From Butyrivibrio sp. LB2008 (GTDB taxonomy: Bacteria > Bacillota > Clostridia > Lachnospirales > Lachnospiraceae): a stretch of DNA of 64,000 nucleotides. Each line of letters begins with the position of its first letter. Within the stretch, counting starts at the first letter, position 1. Shown in pieces: positions 7,090 through 14,457 of the stretch. Where the stretch lies: contig NZ_JHXZ01000009.1 in NCBI RefSeq assembly GCF_000621565.1, forward strand, positions 186,001 through 250,000. Direction: 5' to 3'. Made by a program: the position numbers and the translations under genes. The notes beneath the pieces were generated by a model. It ran no database searches, was not told where the DNA came from, and worked only from the letters and a program-made list of their open reading frames with translations.

Positions 7090-8399
7090 TGAATAAAAAA
7101 TTTGATGTTGTAATCGTAGGAACAGGTGCTGCAGGTCTTTTTTGTGCACTTAGTCTGCCACAGGACAAAAAAATACTTTGCATCTCAAAGGATGCGCTTG
7201 ACGGAAGCGACAGTTTCCTTGCTCAGGGCGGAATCTGCATGCTTAGAGATGATAATGATTATGCTTCTTATTTTGAAGATACAATGAGGGCAGGTCATTA
7301 CGAGAATAGAAAAGAATCCGTTGAGATAATGATAAAGAGCTCACAGCAGATTATCCATGATCTTGAAGGATACGGTGTTGAGTTTGAAAAAGAGAATGGA
7401 GAATTCGTCTTTACCAAAGAGGGAGCTCATTCGGACAACAGAATTCTTTTCCATGCTGATGTTACAGGAAGAGAGATTACAGGTAAGCTCCTTGCAAGAG
7501 CGCAGGAGAGAGAGAACATCACGCTTATGGATTACACTACAATGGTAGATTGGGTATGCAAAGATAATGTATGCTACGGCATTGTAGTTGCGGATGAAGA
7601 CGGCAAGACGGAAGCTATTGAAGCTGATGTAACTGTTCTTGCCTGCGGAGGTCTTGGCGGAGTTTATAAGCATTCCACAAACTATCGTCATATCTCGGGA
7701 GATGCATTGGCACTTGCCCTGTATCACAATGTTCGACTTGAGAACTGCGATTATGTGCAGATTCATCCTACCACTCTTTATACCAAACAAAGTGGAAGAA
7801 GCTTCCTTATCTCGGAATCTGTAAGAGGAGAAGGTGCTGTTCTTAGGGATAAGAACGGCGAGCGCTTTACAGATGAGCTTCAGCCAAGAGATGTTGTCAG
7901 CAATGCAATATTTGCCAAGATGAAAGAACAGGGAACAGAGCATGTGTGGCTTGATTTTTCTCCGATTCCCAAAGAGGAAATTTTAAGTCACTTCCCCAAT
8001 ATCTATAAACACTGCACAGAAGCAGGTTTTAATCCGTTAGAGACTTGGGTCCCTGTTGTGCCTGCACAGCACTATTTTATGGGCGGCATATATGTAGATA
8101 AGGATTCCAAGACCACCATGGAGCAGCTCTATGCAATCGGAGAAACCAGTTGCAACGGTGTACACGGAAGAAACCGCTTGGCGAGCAATTCTCTTTTGGA
8201 GAGCCTTGTTTTTGCAAAGCGTGCTGCAGCCGATATCATGACAGTGAGCGAATACAAAAAGGCAGCAGATTTTGATAATTTGGTTAATTTGGAAGATTAT
8301 GCAGATCTTCATGGTATCATGGAAAAATACCATGCAATGGTAGTTCAGGAAATAAAAGAAGAGGCCAGATTACGCTCTTTGAAAGAGGAGGCAATATAA
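7086..8399 (+). CDS. nadB: L-aspartate oxidase
   Basis: NadB is the flavoprotein that oxidises L-aspartate to iminoaspartate, handed to NadA; in anaerobes fumarate is the likely acceptor. The N-terminal FAD-binding motif GTGAAGLFCAL is at about residues 11-21, the succinate-dehydrogenase-like active segment includes HIHPTTLY-type QIHPTTLY and SVRGEGAVL, and HGRNRLASNSLLE closes the FAD site. At 437 residues it lacks most of the C-terminal helical domain of the 540-residue E. coli enzyme, as is common in clostridia. Two adjacent ATGs overlap the nadA stop; it abuts nadC directly. Confidence 0.96.
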   Translation: MMNKKFDVVIVGTGAAGLFCALSLPQDKKILCISKDALDGSDSFLAQGGICMLRDDNDYASYFEDTMRAGHYENRKESVEIMIKSSQQIIHDLEGYGVEFEKENGEFVFTKEGAHSDNRILFHADVTGREITGKLLARAQERENITLMDYTTMVDWVCKDNVCYGIVVADEDGKTEAIEADVTVLACGGLGGVYKHSTNYRHISGDALALALYHNVRLENCDYVQIHPTTLYTKQSGRSFLISESVRGEGAVLRDKNGERFTDELQPRDVVSNAIFAKMKEQGTEHVWLDFSPIPKEEILSHFPNIYKHCTEAGFNPLETWVPVVPAQHYFMGGIYVDKDSKTTMEQLYAIGETSCNGVHGRNRLASNSLLESLVFAKRAAADIMTVSEYKKAADFDNLVNLEDYADLHGIMEKYHAMVVQEIKEEARLRSLKEEAI

Positions 8400-9251
8400 A
8401 TGAACGATATAACTATGAGATTAAATGCGGATGAGCTTATAAAGATGGCTCTAAGAGAAGATATTTCAAGCGAAGATGTAAGCACAAATGCGGTTATGCC
8501 AGATGCACAGGAAGGAGAGGTAGAACTTCTCAGTAAGCAGGACGGAATTATCTGCGGAATGGATGTTTATGAGAGAGTATTCAAAATACTTGATGACAGC
8601 GTTGTTGTAGAAAAATATGTAAAAGATGGCGATGAAGTAAAAAAAGGTCAGCTTATGGCAAAGGTAAGGGGCGATGTGAGAGTTCTTTTATCCGGAGAGA
8701 GAGTTGCACTTAACTATCTTCAGAGAATGAGCGGAATTGCTACTTATACTCATGAAGTTGCGGCTCTTTTGGAAGGAAGCAAGACAGTCCTTCTTGATAC
8801 CAGAAAGACAACACCCAACATGCGAATCTTCGAGAAATACGCGGTAAGATGCGGTGGCGGTCAGAATCACAGATACAATCTTTCTGACGGAATTCTTTTG
8901 AAAGATAATCATATCGGGGCAGCAGGTTCTGTGACAAAGGCTATACAGATGGCCAAGGAATATGCTCCTTTTGTAAGAAAAATTGAAATTGAAACAGAGA
9001 CACTTGATCAGGTAAAAGAGGCGGTAGAAGCCGGTGCCGACATTATCATGCTTGATAATATGGATCCCGCAACGATGAAGGAAGCCGTAAAGATCATTGA
9101 TGGCCGCGCAAAGACTGAGTGTTCGGGAAATGTCACAAGAGAAAACATTGTAAATATCATCGATAGCGGAGTTGATTATGTATCAAGCGGCGCTATTACT
9201 TATTCTGCGCCGATTCTTGATATTTCAATGAAGAATTTACACGTTATATAG
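8400..9251 (+). CDS. nadC: nicotinate-nucleotide pyrophosphorylase (carboxylating)
   Basis: NadC (quinolinate phosphoribosyltransferase) converts quinolinate and PRPP to nicotinate mononucleotide. The 283-residue length is normal. Signatures are the phosphate-binding LDTRKTTPNMR with RCGGGQNHRYNLSDG shortly after, then LLKDNHI, and the barrel segment IMLDNM. It starts at the base after the nadB stop, with the ribosome site GAGGAGG inside the nadB end. It is followed ten bases later by niaR. Confidence 0.97.
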   Translation: MNDITMRLNADELIKMALREDISSEDVSTNAVMPDAQEGEVELLSKQDGIICGMDVYERVFKILDDSVVVEKYVKDGDEVKKGQLMAKVRGDVRVLLSGERVALNYLQRMSGIATYTHEVAALLEGSKTVLLDTRKTTPNMRIFEKYAVRCGGGQNHRYNLSDGILLKDNHIGAAGSVTKAIQMAKEYAPFVRKIEIETETLDQVKEAVEAGADIIMLDNMDPATMKEAVKIIDGRAKTECSGNVTRENIVNIIDSGVDYVSSGAITYSAPILDISMKNLHVI

Positions 9252-9261
9252 GAGCGAGCTT

Positions 9262-9792
9262 ATGGATGGACAGGCTAGAAGAAAAAAAATAATAGATATC
9301 GTAAGAAAATCCGACAAGCCTGTATCCGGTACTTTTTTGGCAAATGAGCTAAATGTCAGCCGTCAGGTGGTGGTCACGGATGTCGCACTTATAAGAGCAA
9401 ACGGAGTGAATATAATATCCACTAACCGCGGATATATAATCAATAATTCTGATAGCAGATGTAAGAGGATAATAAAAAGCCGTCACACGGATGAGCAGAT
9501 TCTCGATGAACTTTTTACAATAGTCGATAATGGGGGATGTGCAGAGAATATTATTATAAATCACAGATACTATAATAGATTGGAAGCGCCTCTCAATGTG
9601 AGTTCACGCCGTGAAGCCAAAGTATTTATGGAAGCAATTGTTTCCGGTAAATCCAAATCTTTGAGCTCTGCTACAAGTGGATATCATTATCATGTTATCA
9701 GCGCTGACGACGAAGCTACATTGGATATCATTGAAAATGAGCTAAAAGCAAAGGGGTACTGGTTGCCACTTGATGATTGGATTTCTCAGTAA
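9262..9792 (+). CDS. niaR: nicotinate-responsive transcriptional repressor NiaR (HTH + 3H domain)
   Basis: 176 residues: an N-terminal winged helix (residues 5-60, GTFLANELNVSRQVVVTDVALIR) and a C-terminal 3H domain named for three conserved His-containing segments, visible as RHTDEQ, NHRYYNRL and YHYHV. NiaR (YrxA) of Firmicutes binds nicotinic acid and represses NAD synthesis and niacin uptake. Its place as the last gene of the nad operon, with a palindrome over the promoter at 6109-6125, supports autoregulation. Ribosome site GGAGCG precedes the ATG. Confidence 0.92.
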   Translation: MDGQARRKKIIDIVRKSDKPVSGTFLANELNVSRQVVVTDVALIRANGVNIISTNRGYIINNSDSRCKRIIKSRHTDEQILDELFTIVDNGGCAENIIINHRYYNRLEAPLNVSSRREAKVFMEAIVSGKSKSLSSATSGYHYHVISADDEATLDIIENELKAKGYWLPLDDWISQ

Positions 9793-9831
9793 AAAACTAT
9801 TTTTCTAAAATATAGTCAAGCATAATTTGCA

Positions 9832-9853
9832 ATAAAGATAATTTTATCTTTAT
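9832..9853 (+). terminator. AT-rich hairpin after niaR
   Basis: ATAAAGATAA (9832-9841) is perfectly inverted as TTATCTTTAT (9844-9853). The stem is AT-only apart from one pair, so it is a weak terminator candidate for the nad operon, 40 bases after the niaR stop. Confidence 0.45.
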
Positions 9854-9876
9854 AGGCTAATATTAGTGAGTTTTTG

Positions 9877-9906
9877 CCCTCCAAATGTTATAATACGTTT
9901 GGAGGG
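9877..9906 (+). promoter_or_regulatory. extended -10 promoter framed by a 9-bp inverted repeat
   Basis: CCCTCCAAA (9877-9885) and TTTGGAGGG (9898-9906) are perfect inverted repeats on either side of TGTTATAAT (9886-9894), an extended -10 element. Transcription would start near 9901, so the message would begin almost at its ribosome site GGAGGG, ten bases before the ATG at 9916. The arms therefore act as DNA (operator-like) rather than as an RNA hairpin, unless transcription starts further upstream. Confidence 0.6.
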
Positions 9907-9915
9907 ATTAGAAAA

Positions 9916-10215
9916 ATGGATGATAAGAAGATGCTAAATGAGAATGTACCGTACGTTGTGCATGAGGCAACATTGTCAAGGCTTGAAAGAGGCAACAGAA
10001 GAATGCTTATAGCGCTTGCTATTTGCGTGGTAGTTATGTTGTTAAATAATATTGCATGGTTTGTACATGAAGAACACATTGCAAATCCGGAGAAATTTGC
10101 TAAGGAAGAGAAAGTCGACGACGAAGAAGAAGCGGAGTACGACGAAGAATATGGCGATGAGTACTCGGAGTATGATGAGCACGACGGGAGGAAAGGCTCA
10201 GGGAAAGGACGCTAA
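9916..10215 (+). CDS. small acidic single-helix membrane protein, probably frameshifted near its end
   Basis: Start 9916 (MDDKKMLNEN) is set by the ribosome site GGAGGG at 9901-9906. The 99-residue product has a membrane helix at about residues 31-51 (MLIALAICVVVMLLNNIAWFV) and then a highly acidic tail (DDEEEAEYDEEYGDEY). It stops at 10215, but the next frame continues without stop to 10279 with an aromatic-rich end (PQWFWDSPWNGYFWDY). Removing one G from GGG at 10186-10188 would join the two. Similar small membrane proteins are common in Lachnospiraceae; function unknown. Confidence 0.65.
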   Translation: MDDKKMLNENVPYVVHEATLSRLERGNRRMLIALAICVVVMLLNNIAWFVHEEHIANPEKFAKEEKVDDEEEAEYDEEYGDEYSEYDEHDGRKGSGKGR

Positions 10216-10335
10216 CAAAGAGAGGACCCCGCAGTGGTTTTGGGATAGTCCATGGAACGGATACTTTTGGGATTATTGACGGATAAGAGAAACATGGATC
10301 AAGGCGTTTTTTAGCGAAGAATCTAATCTTTTAGA

Positions 10336-10368
10336 AAAAGGCACATAGATTTAGTCTATGTGCCTTTT
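10336..10368. terminator. strong bidirectional terminator
   Basis: AAAAGGCACATAGA (10336-10349) pairs perfectly over 14 bp with TCTATGTGCCTTTT (10355-10368) around a five-base loop. With A-run before and T-run after, it can end the small acidic gene (plus) and the tRNA transcript (minus). Confidence 0.92.
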
Positions 10369-10391
10369 CCCGTGAATTATGGAATATCGAG

Positions 10392-10462
10392 AGCAGATGA
10401 CGGGAATCGAACCCGCCTTTCAAGCTTGGGAAGCTTGCATTCTACCGATGAACTACATCTGC
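10392..10462 (-). tRNA. tRNA-Gly (anticodon CCC)
   Basis: On the minus strand the sequence from 10462 folds as a 71-nt cloverleaf. The acceptor stem GCAGATG pairs with CATCTGC (10456-10462 with 10393-10399), and base 10392 is the discriminator. The D arm contains AGTTCATCGGTAGA, the anticodon stem CAAGC/GCTTG holds the loop TTCCCAA (anticodon CCC), and the T arm is GCGGG-TTCGATT-CCCGT. The 3' CCA is not encoded. A terminator follows it at 10368-10336. Confidence 0.95.
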
Positions 10463-10490
10463 AAACGACTCTTTAATTCTAAATAAAATA

Positions 10491-10499
10491 TGGTATAAT
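10491..10499 (+). promoter_or_regulatory. extended -10 promoter for mscL
   Basis: TGGTATAAT (TG plus TATAAT at 10494-10499) lies 83 bases before the mscL ATG and just upstream of the minus-strand tRNA start. No good -35 is seen, as is usual for extended -10 promoters. Confidence 0.6.
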
Positions 10500-10581
10500 T
10501 TCAAGTGTATTGTTGGCAATAGTTATCATTCACAGCTGAATGATGACGGTACAATTTAATATTGATAAGGGGAGAAAAAGC

Positions 10582-11067
10582 ATGACAGACAAAGTTAAAT
10601 CAGTTACAAGTAAAGGCAAAGGTCTTGCAAATGAATTCCGTGAATTTATTATGCGCGGCAATGTTTTAGACATGGCAGTCGGTGTAATTATCGGTGGAGC
10701 ATTTCAGAAGATCATTTCATCTCTTGTTGATGACATTATTATGCCGGTAATCAGTATCATTACAGGTGGCATTGATTTCAACAATATGTTCGTATGTCTT
10801 GACGGTAATACGTATGTCACATTGGAAGCTGCTAAGGAAGCAGGTGCGGTAACTCTTAACTATGGTACATTTATTACAGTTGTGATCAATTTCTTATTAA
10901 TGGCTATCGTAATCTTTGCACTTGTTAAGGTAATGAATTCCGTTAGTTCCAAGTTTGAAAAAGAGAAGGCAGAAGAGCCTGCAACAACAAAGATTTGCCC
11001 TCACTGCAAATCTGAGATCAATATTGAGGCTACAAGATGTCCTCATTGTACTTCTGAATTATCTTGA
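10582..11067 (+). CDS. mscL: large-conductance mechanosensitive channel with C-terminal zinc ribbon
   Basis: MscL opens under membrane tension to release solutes in hypo-osmotic shock. The start at 10582 (MTDKVKSV) follows the ribosome site AGGGGAG. The core has the N-terminal amphipathic helix (FREFIMRGNVLDMAVGVIIG), TM1 with GGAFQKIISSLVDDIIMP, a periplasmic loop, and TM2 (TVVINFLLMAIVIFALV). After TM2 the usual helical bundle is followed by two CPHC knuckles (Cys139, Cys142, Cys153, Cys156), a zinc-ribbon-like tail ending TSELS. The product is 161 residues, about 25 longer than the E. coli protein. Confidence 0.95.
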   Translation: MTDKVKSVTSKGKGLANEFREFIMRGNVLDMAVGVIIGGAFQKIISSLVDDIIMPVISIITGGIDFNNMFVCLDGNTYVTLEAAKEAGAVTLNYGTFITVVINFLLMAIVIFALVKVMNSVSSKFEKEKAEEPATTKICPHCKSEINIEATRCPHCTSELS

Positions 11068-11091
11068 TATATTATATTATTATATAAATGG

Positions 11092-11115
11092 AAAAGCAGC
11101 ATTTATGCTGCTTTT
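11092..11115 (+). terminator. terminator after mscL
   Basis: AAAAGCAGCA (11092-11101) pairs with TGCTGCTTTT (11106-11115) around TTTA, followed by more T. It separates mscL from cobQ. Confidence 0.88.
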
Positions 11116-11159
11116 TCCTTTGATAAAGATAAATGATCCATACCGCAAAGGAATAATAT

Positions 11160-12674
11160 ATGGCAAAAGTAATCATGATACAAGGGACGATGTCCGGGGC
11201 GGGAAAGAGCCTTCTTGTAGCCGGACTTTGCAGAATATTCAAGCAGGACGGATATGTGGCAGCGCCTTTTAAATCACAGAATATGGCACTTAACTCCTTC
11301 ATTACATCTGAGGGACTTGAGATGGGGAGAGCACAGGTTATGCAGGCGGAGTGCGCGGGAATAAATCCCATGGTCTGTATGAATCCTATTCTTTTAAAAC
11401 CCACAAGTGATGTGGGCTCTCAGGTTATCGTAAACGGTGAAGTTATAGGAAATATGAGTGCCCGTGAGTACTTTGCTTATAAGAAAAAGCTTGTGCCTGA
11501 TATCAAAAAGGCATTTAAAAAGCTATCGGATATAGCGGATATCATAGTGATAGAAGGTGCCGGAAGCCCGGCTGAGATAAATCTCAAAGCAAATGATATT
11601 GTAAATATGGGAATGGCAGAGATGGTGGATGCGCCTGTTCTTCTTGTGGGAGACATCGACAGAGGCGGTGTCTTTGCCCAGCTCTACGGAACAACAATGC
11701 TCCTTGAAAATGAGGAGAGAGAAAGAATAAAAGGATTTGTCATCAACAAATTCAGAGGTGATGTCACACTTCTTGATTCGGGAATTGAAATGCTCACAGA
11801 GAAAACAGGCATAAAGACAGCAGGTGTCATTCCTTATATGAATATCAAAGTTGATGATGAGGATTCACTTACCGATAAGTTTAATTTTAAAGATGAATTA
11901 AAAAAGAATGCAGCGGATATTGCTGTTATCAGGTATCCAAGGATTTCGAATTTTACGGACTTTAATTGTTTTGATGCCCTTGATAATGCATCTGTGAGGT
12001 ACGTTGATTCGGTTTACGACCTTGGAGATCCGGATATTATCTTTTTACCCGGAAGTAAGAATACTATTGCAGATCTTAAGTGGCTTAGAGAATCAGGACT
12101 TGAAGCGGCAATAAAAAGGTATGCGATGAAAAAGCCCGTGTTTGGCATCTGCGGAGGATTCCAGATGCTTGGAAATAAGATCCTTGATCCTTCGGGAGCT
12201 GAAGGTGTGCCCGGATCTTCTATAAGAGGAATGGAGCTTCTTGATATCGATACGCAGATACAGGAAGAAAAGGTGAGAAAGCAGGTTGATGCTAAGATTT
12301 CTTTTCCGAAAGGATTGTTCGAATCGCTTAAAGATGTGGAAATATCGGGGTATGAGATTCACATGGGCGAGAGTGTTAGGTCCGGAGCGGTTGAAGCAGG
12401 AACAGGAATTGTTGGAGATTCGGTAGAAGATTATTACTCAGACCTTGTGATCAGTGACGGAAAGAATGTCTATGGAAGCTATGTTCATGGACTTTTTGAT
12501 AAAGGCAGTATAAGTGCCCATATTTTGAAGGCTCTTGGAAAGGCAGATTCGGAGAATTTTTCTTATGAAGAGTTTAAAGAGAGCCAGTATGATATACTTG
12601 CAGATACAATAAGACTTAATATGGATATGGATTATGTATATTCATGTCTTGCGGATGCTAAGATTGATCTGTGA
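11160..12674 (+). CDS. cobQ: cobyric acid synthase
   Basis: CobQ/CbiP amidates four carboxyl groups of adenosylcobyrinic acid a,c-diamide with glutamine and ATP. The 504-residue protein has the N-terminal P-loop-like GTMSGAGKS (residues 9-17) with [10 protein letters not shown], and a C-terminal class I glutamine amidotransferase domain: Cys331 in [10 protein letters not shown] and His443 in SYVHGLFD. The ribosome site AAAGGA lies nine bases before the ATG. No other cobalamin gene is next to it, so the rest of the pathway is elsewhere or the cell completes a salvaged corrinoid. Confidence 0.94.
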   Translation: MAKVIMIQGTMSGAGKSLLVAGLCRIFKQDGYVAAPFKSQNMALNSFITSEGLEMGRAQVMQAECAGINPMVCMNPILLKPTSDVGSQVIVNGEVIGNMSAREYFAYKKKLVPDIKKAFKKLSDIADIIVIEGAGSPAEINLKANDIVNMGMAEMVDAPVLLVGDIDRGGVFAQLYGTTMLLENEERERIKGFVINKFRGDVTLLDSGIEMLTEKTGIKTAGVIPYMNIKVDDEDSLTDKFNFKDELKKNAADIAVIRYPRISNFTDFNCFDALDNASVRYVDSVYDLGDPDIIFLPGSKNTIADLKWLRESGLEAAIKRYAMKKPVFGICGGFQMLGNKILDPSGAEGVPGSSIRGMELLDIDTQIQEEKVRKQVDAKISFPKGLFESLKDVEISGYEIHMGESVRSGAVEAGTGIVGDSVEDYYSDLVISDGKNVYGSYVHGLFDKGSISAHILKALGKADSENFSYEEFKESQYDILADTIRLNMDMDYVYSCLADAKIDL

Positions 12675-12714
12675 AGGAAGCTTGTGTAAATGATTGTTAT
12701 ATATGGAGTTTTTT

Positions 12715-13815
12715 ATGTCAGATAGTATTATTAATAACGAACCAAATAAGAAAGCTTTAATAGCGATGAGCGGCGGTGTGGATAGCAGTGTTGCGGCTTC
12801 GCTTATCTCTGATAGAGGATATGAGTGCATGGGATGCACCATGAGATTGTATGAAAATGATGTTATTGGCGAGGATCTTTTCGGAACCTGCTGTAGCCTT
12901 AATGATACTCAGGATGCGAGAGCGGTTTGCGAGAGGATTGGAATTCCTTATAACATTTATCACTACGAAGCCGAGTTTAGAGAGAAGGTTATAGAGCCCT
13001 TTATATGCAGTTATGAAAACGGTGAAACGCCCAATCCATGCATAAGATGTAACAGATATCTTAAGTTTGACAGTCTTTATAATAAGGCAAAAGAACTCGG
13101 ATATGACTACATCGTAACGGGGCACTATGCGCGTATTGAGGAAAGGAACGGTAAATACTACCTTCTCAAAGCCAAGGATCCTAATAAAGACCAGAGCTAT
13201 GTTCTCTATGATCTTACACAGGAACAGCTTGCGCATACTTTTTTCCCGCTTGGCGAATATACCAAGGATGAAGTCAGAAAGATTGCCGAGGAAAAAGAAT
13301 TCGTAACTTCGCACAAGAGTGAAAGCCAGGATATATGCTTTGTTCCTGACGGCGACTATGCTGCGATGATAAGACGCTACAGAGACAAAGAATATGAAAA
13401 AGGCGACTTCGTTGATACTGAAGGAAATGTTCTCGGAACCCACGAAGGAATCATAAACTATACAATCGGCCAGCGCCGTGGTCTCGGAATTCCTGCAGAC
13501 AGAAGGCTCTATGTAAAACAACTCGATGTCAAAAATAACAGAGTAATACTTGCAGACAACAAGGACCTCTTTGAAAAAGAACTGATAATCCGTGATTTCC
13601 ATTGGATCACGGGCGATGCTCCTACAGAGCCTACCCGTTGCAGCGCCAAGATCCGCTATCGCCACAAAGAACAGCCCGCAACCCTCGAAGTCCTGGGCGG
13701 CGACAGAGCAAGGATCACCTTCGACGAACCCCAGCGCGCCATAACCGCCGGACAATCTGCAGTTCTCTACGACGGCGACATCGTCCTCGGCGGCGGAATT
13801 ATTACAAATGAGTGA
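12715..13815 (+). CDS. mnmA: tRNA-specific 2-thiouridylase
   Basis: MnmA makes 2-thiouridine at wobble position 34 of tRNA Lys, Glu and Gln. Start 12715 is chosen because GGAG lies six bases before it; an in-frame ATG at 12694 has no such site. Visible motifs are the PP-loop AMSGGVDSSVAA, the catalytic Cys109 in NPCIRCN, and the second Cys208 in ESQDICFV, then the IGQRRGLG segment and a C-terminal beta-barrel. The 366-residue length is normal. Downstream lies the non-coding 75-bp repeat array. Confidence 0.96.
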   Translation: MSDSIINNEPNKKALIAMSGGVDSSVAASLISDRGYECMGCTMRLYENDVIGEDLFGTCCSLNDTQDARAVCERIGIPYNIYHYEAEFREKVIEPFICSYENGETPNPCIRCNRYLKFDSLYNKAKELGYDYIVTGHYARIEERNGKYYLLKAKDPNKDQSYVLYDLTQEQLAHTFFPLGEYTKDEVRKIAEEKEFVTSHKSESQDICFVPDGDYAAMIRRYRDKEYEKGDFVDTEGNVLGTHEGIINYTIGQRRGLGIPADRRLYVKQLDVKNNRVILADNKDLFEKELIIRDFHWITGDAPTEPTRCSAKIRYRHKEQPATLEVLGGDRARITFDEPQRAITAGQSAVLYDGDIVLGGGIITNE

Positions 13816-13906
13816 TACGGATGCAGATATTCTGCGTAAAAGCTGAGTTATTGGCTGAAGTTGAATTGGAATGTTGTAACGCTGATTATTGGAGATTTAC
13901 AGTAGA

Positions 13907-14170
13907 ACACAGATAAGTACAATGTAGATGGTGGTATTTATCTGTGTTTTTTAGATTATTTATAGGAAAGATAGAGAGTAATCCCAGATAAAAACAATGT
14001 AGATGGCGTTGTTTATCTGGCTGTTCTGACTTTTTTATAGGAAAAATAAGAGAAAATTACAGATAGATGTGATGTATAAGGTGGTATTTATCTGTTTTTT
14101 TGAAATCTTATATAGGGAAAATGGTATGAAATCACAGATAATTACAGTATAGAAGGTAGTTTCTATCTGT
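13907..14170. repeat. array of four 75-bp units, each with a hairpin
   Basis: The hexamer CAGATA begins at 13910, 13985, 14060 and 14135, and its inverse TATCTG begins at 13939, 14014, 14089 and 14164: both recur at exactly 75 bases. Each pair closes a hairpin with a loop of about 20 bases holding a conserved core near ATGTAGATGGTGGT. Unit 2 has CCAGATA/TATCTGG where the others have ACAGATA/TATCTGT, a compensatory change. The 40-base linkers share TATAGG(A/G)AAA. All frames carry stops. The array lies between mnmA (ends 13815) and lacI on the other strand; bases 13816-13906 show a possible decayed unit and nothing else. Confidence 0.85.
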
Positions 14171-14186
14171 AGTGTTAGCTTCATAC

Positions 14187-14374
14187 TATACTTTCCATGC
14201 GGGACTTCGGTTAGGGGTTATTCGTACGAGCAAGATGATTTTCAAAATTTCTAAAAACGGGATATGCTGACTGTTCTGAACAACGTGAAAGTCAGCATAT
14301 CCCGTTTTTAGAAATTAATGAAAATCACTGCGCAGACGACCAACCCCTAACCGAAGTCCCGCATGGAAAGTATA
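14187..14374. repeat. 188-bp near-palindrome with 33-bp terminal arms
   Basis: Bases 14187-14219 are perfectly inverted at 14342-14374 (33 bp; outer part TACTTTCCATGCGGGACTTC). Inside, 14246-14272 is perfectly inverted at 14290-14316 (27 bp, containing CGGGATATGCTGAC), and TGATTTTCA (14236-14244) pairs with TGAAAATCA (14319-14327). Only a 17-base centre and short asymmetric patches are unpaired. It directly follows the last 75-bp unit and contains no gene. It looks like a miniature inverted-repeat element or a very large two-way terminator between mnmA and lacI. Confidence 0.9.
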
Positions 14375-14418
14375 CATAAAGGCAATACCGTAGATTCTAG
14401 CATAGCCCATTGTAAATA

Positions 14419-14451
14419 AAGGGCTACACCGTAAATTCCGGCATAGCCCTT
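14419..14451 (-). terminator. terminator of the uxaC-lacI transcript
   Basis: AAGGGCTA (14419-14426) pairs with TAGCCCTT (14444-14451). On the minus strand it follows the lacI stop at once and is followed by a T-rich stretch. A second TAGCCC at 14403-14408, in a near-copy of the same 22 bases (starting ACCGTA at 14387 and 14429), can pair with the same GGGCTA, giving an alternative fold. Confidence 0.65.
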
Positions 14452-14457
14452 AGATAT

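Noticed and set aside
10052..10279. Separate 75-residue gene overlapping the acidic membrane protein
   Set aside because: Its first part is a frame-shadow of the acidic tail (runs of Lys, Arg, Thr, Ser). Only its last 24 residues look like protein, which fits a frameshift instead.
13907..14170. Reading the 75-bp units as 25-residue coding repeats (DKxNVDGxxYL-like)
   Set aside because: The frame gives similar peptides in three units, but every unit carries stops in it (TAG at the same place in units 1-3, and TAA inside the motif of unit 3), and there is no start. The similarity follows from the conserved hairpin core.
13907..14186. CRISPR array
   Set aside because: Units are 75 bp with similar rather than unique linkers, only four copies, each with an internal hairpin, and no cas genes are near.
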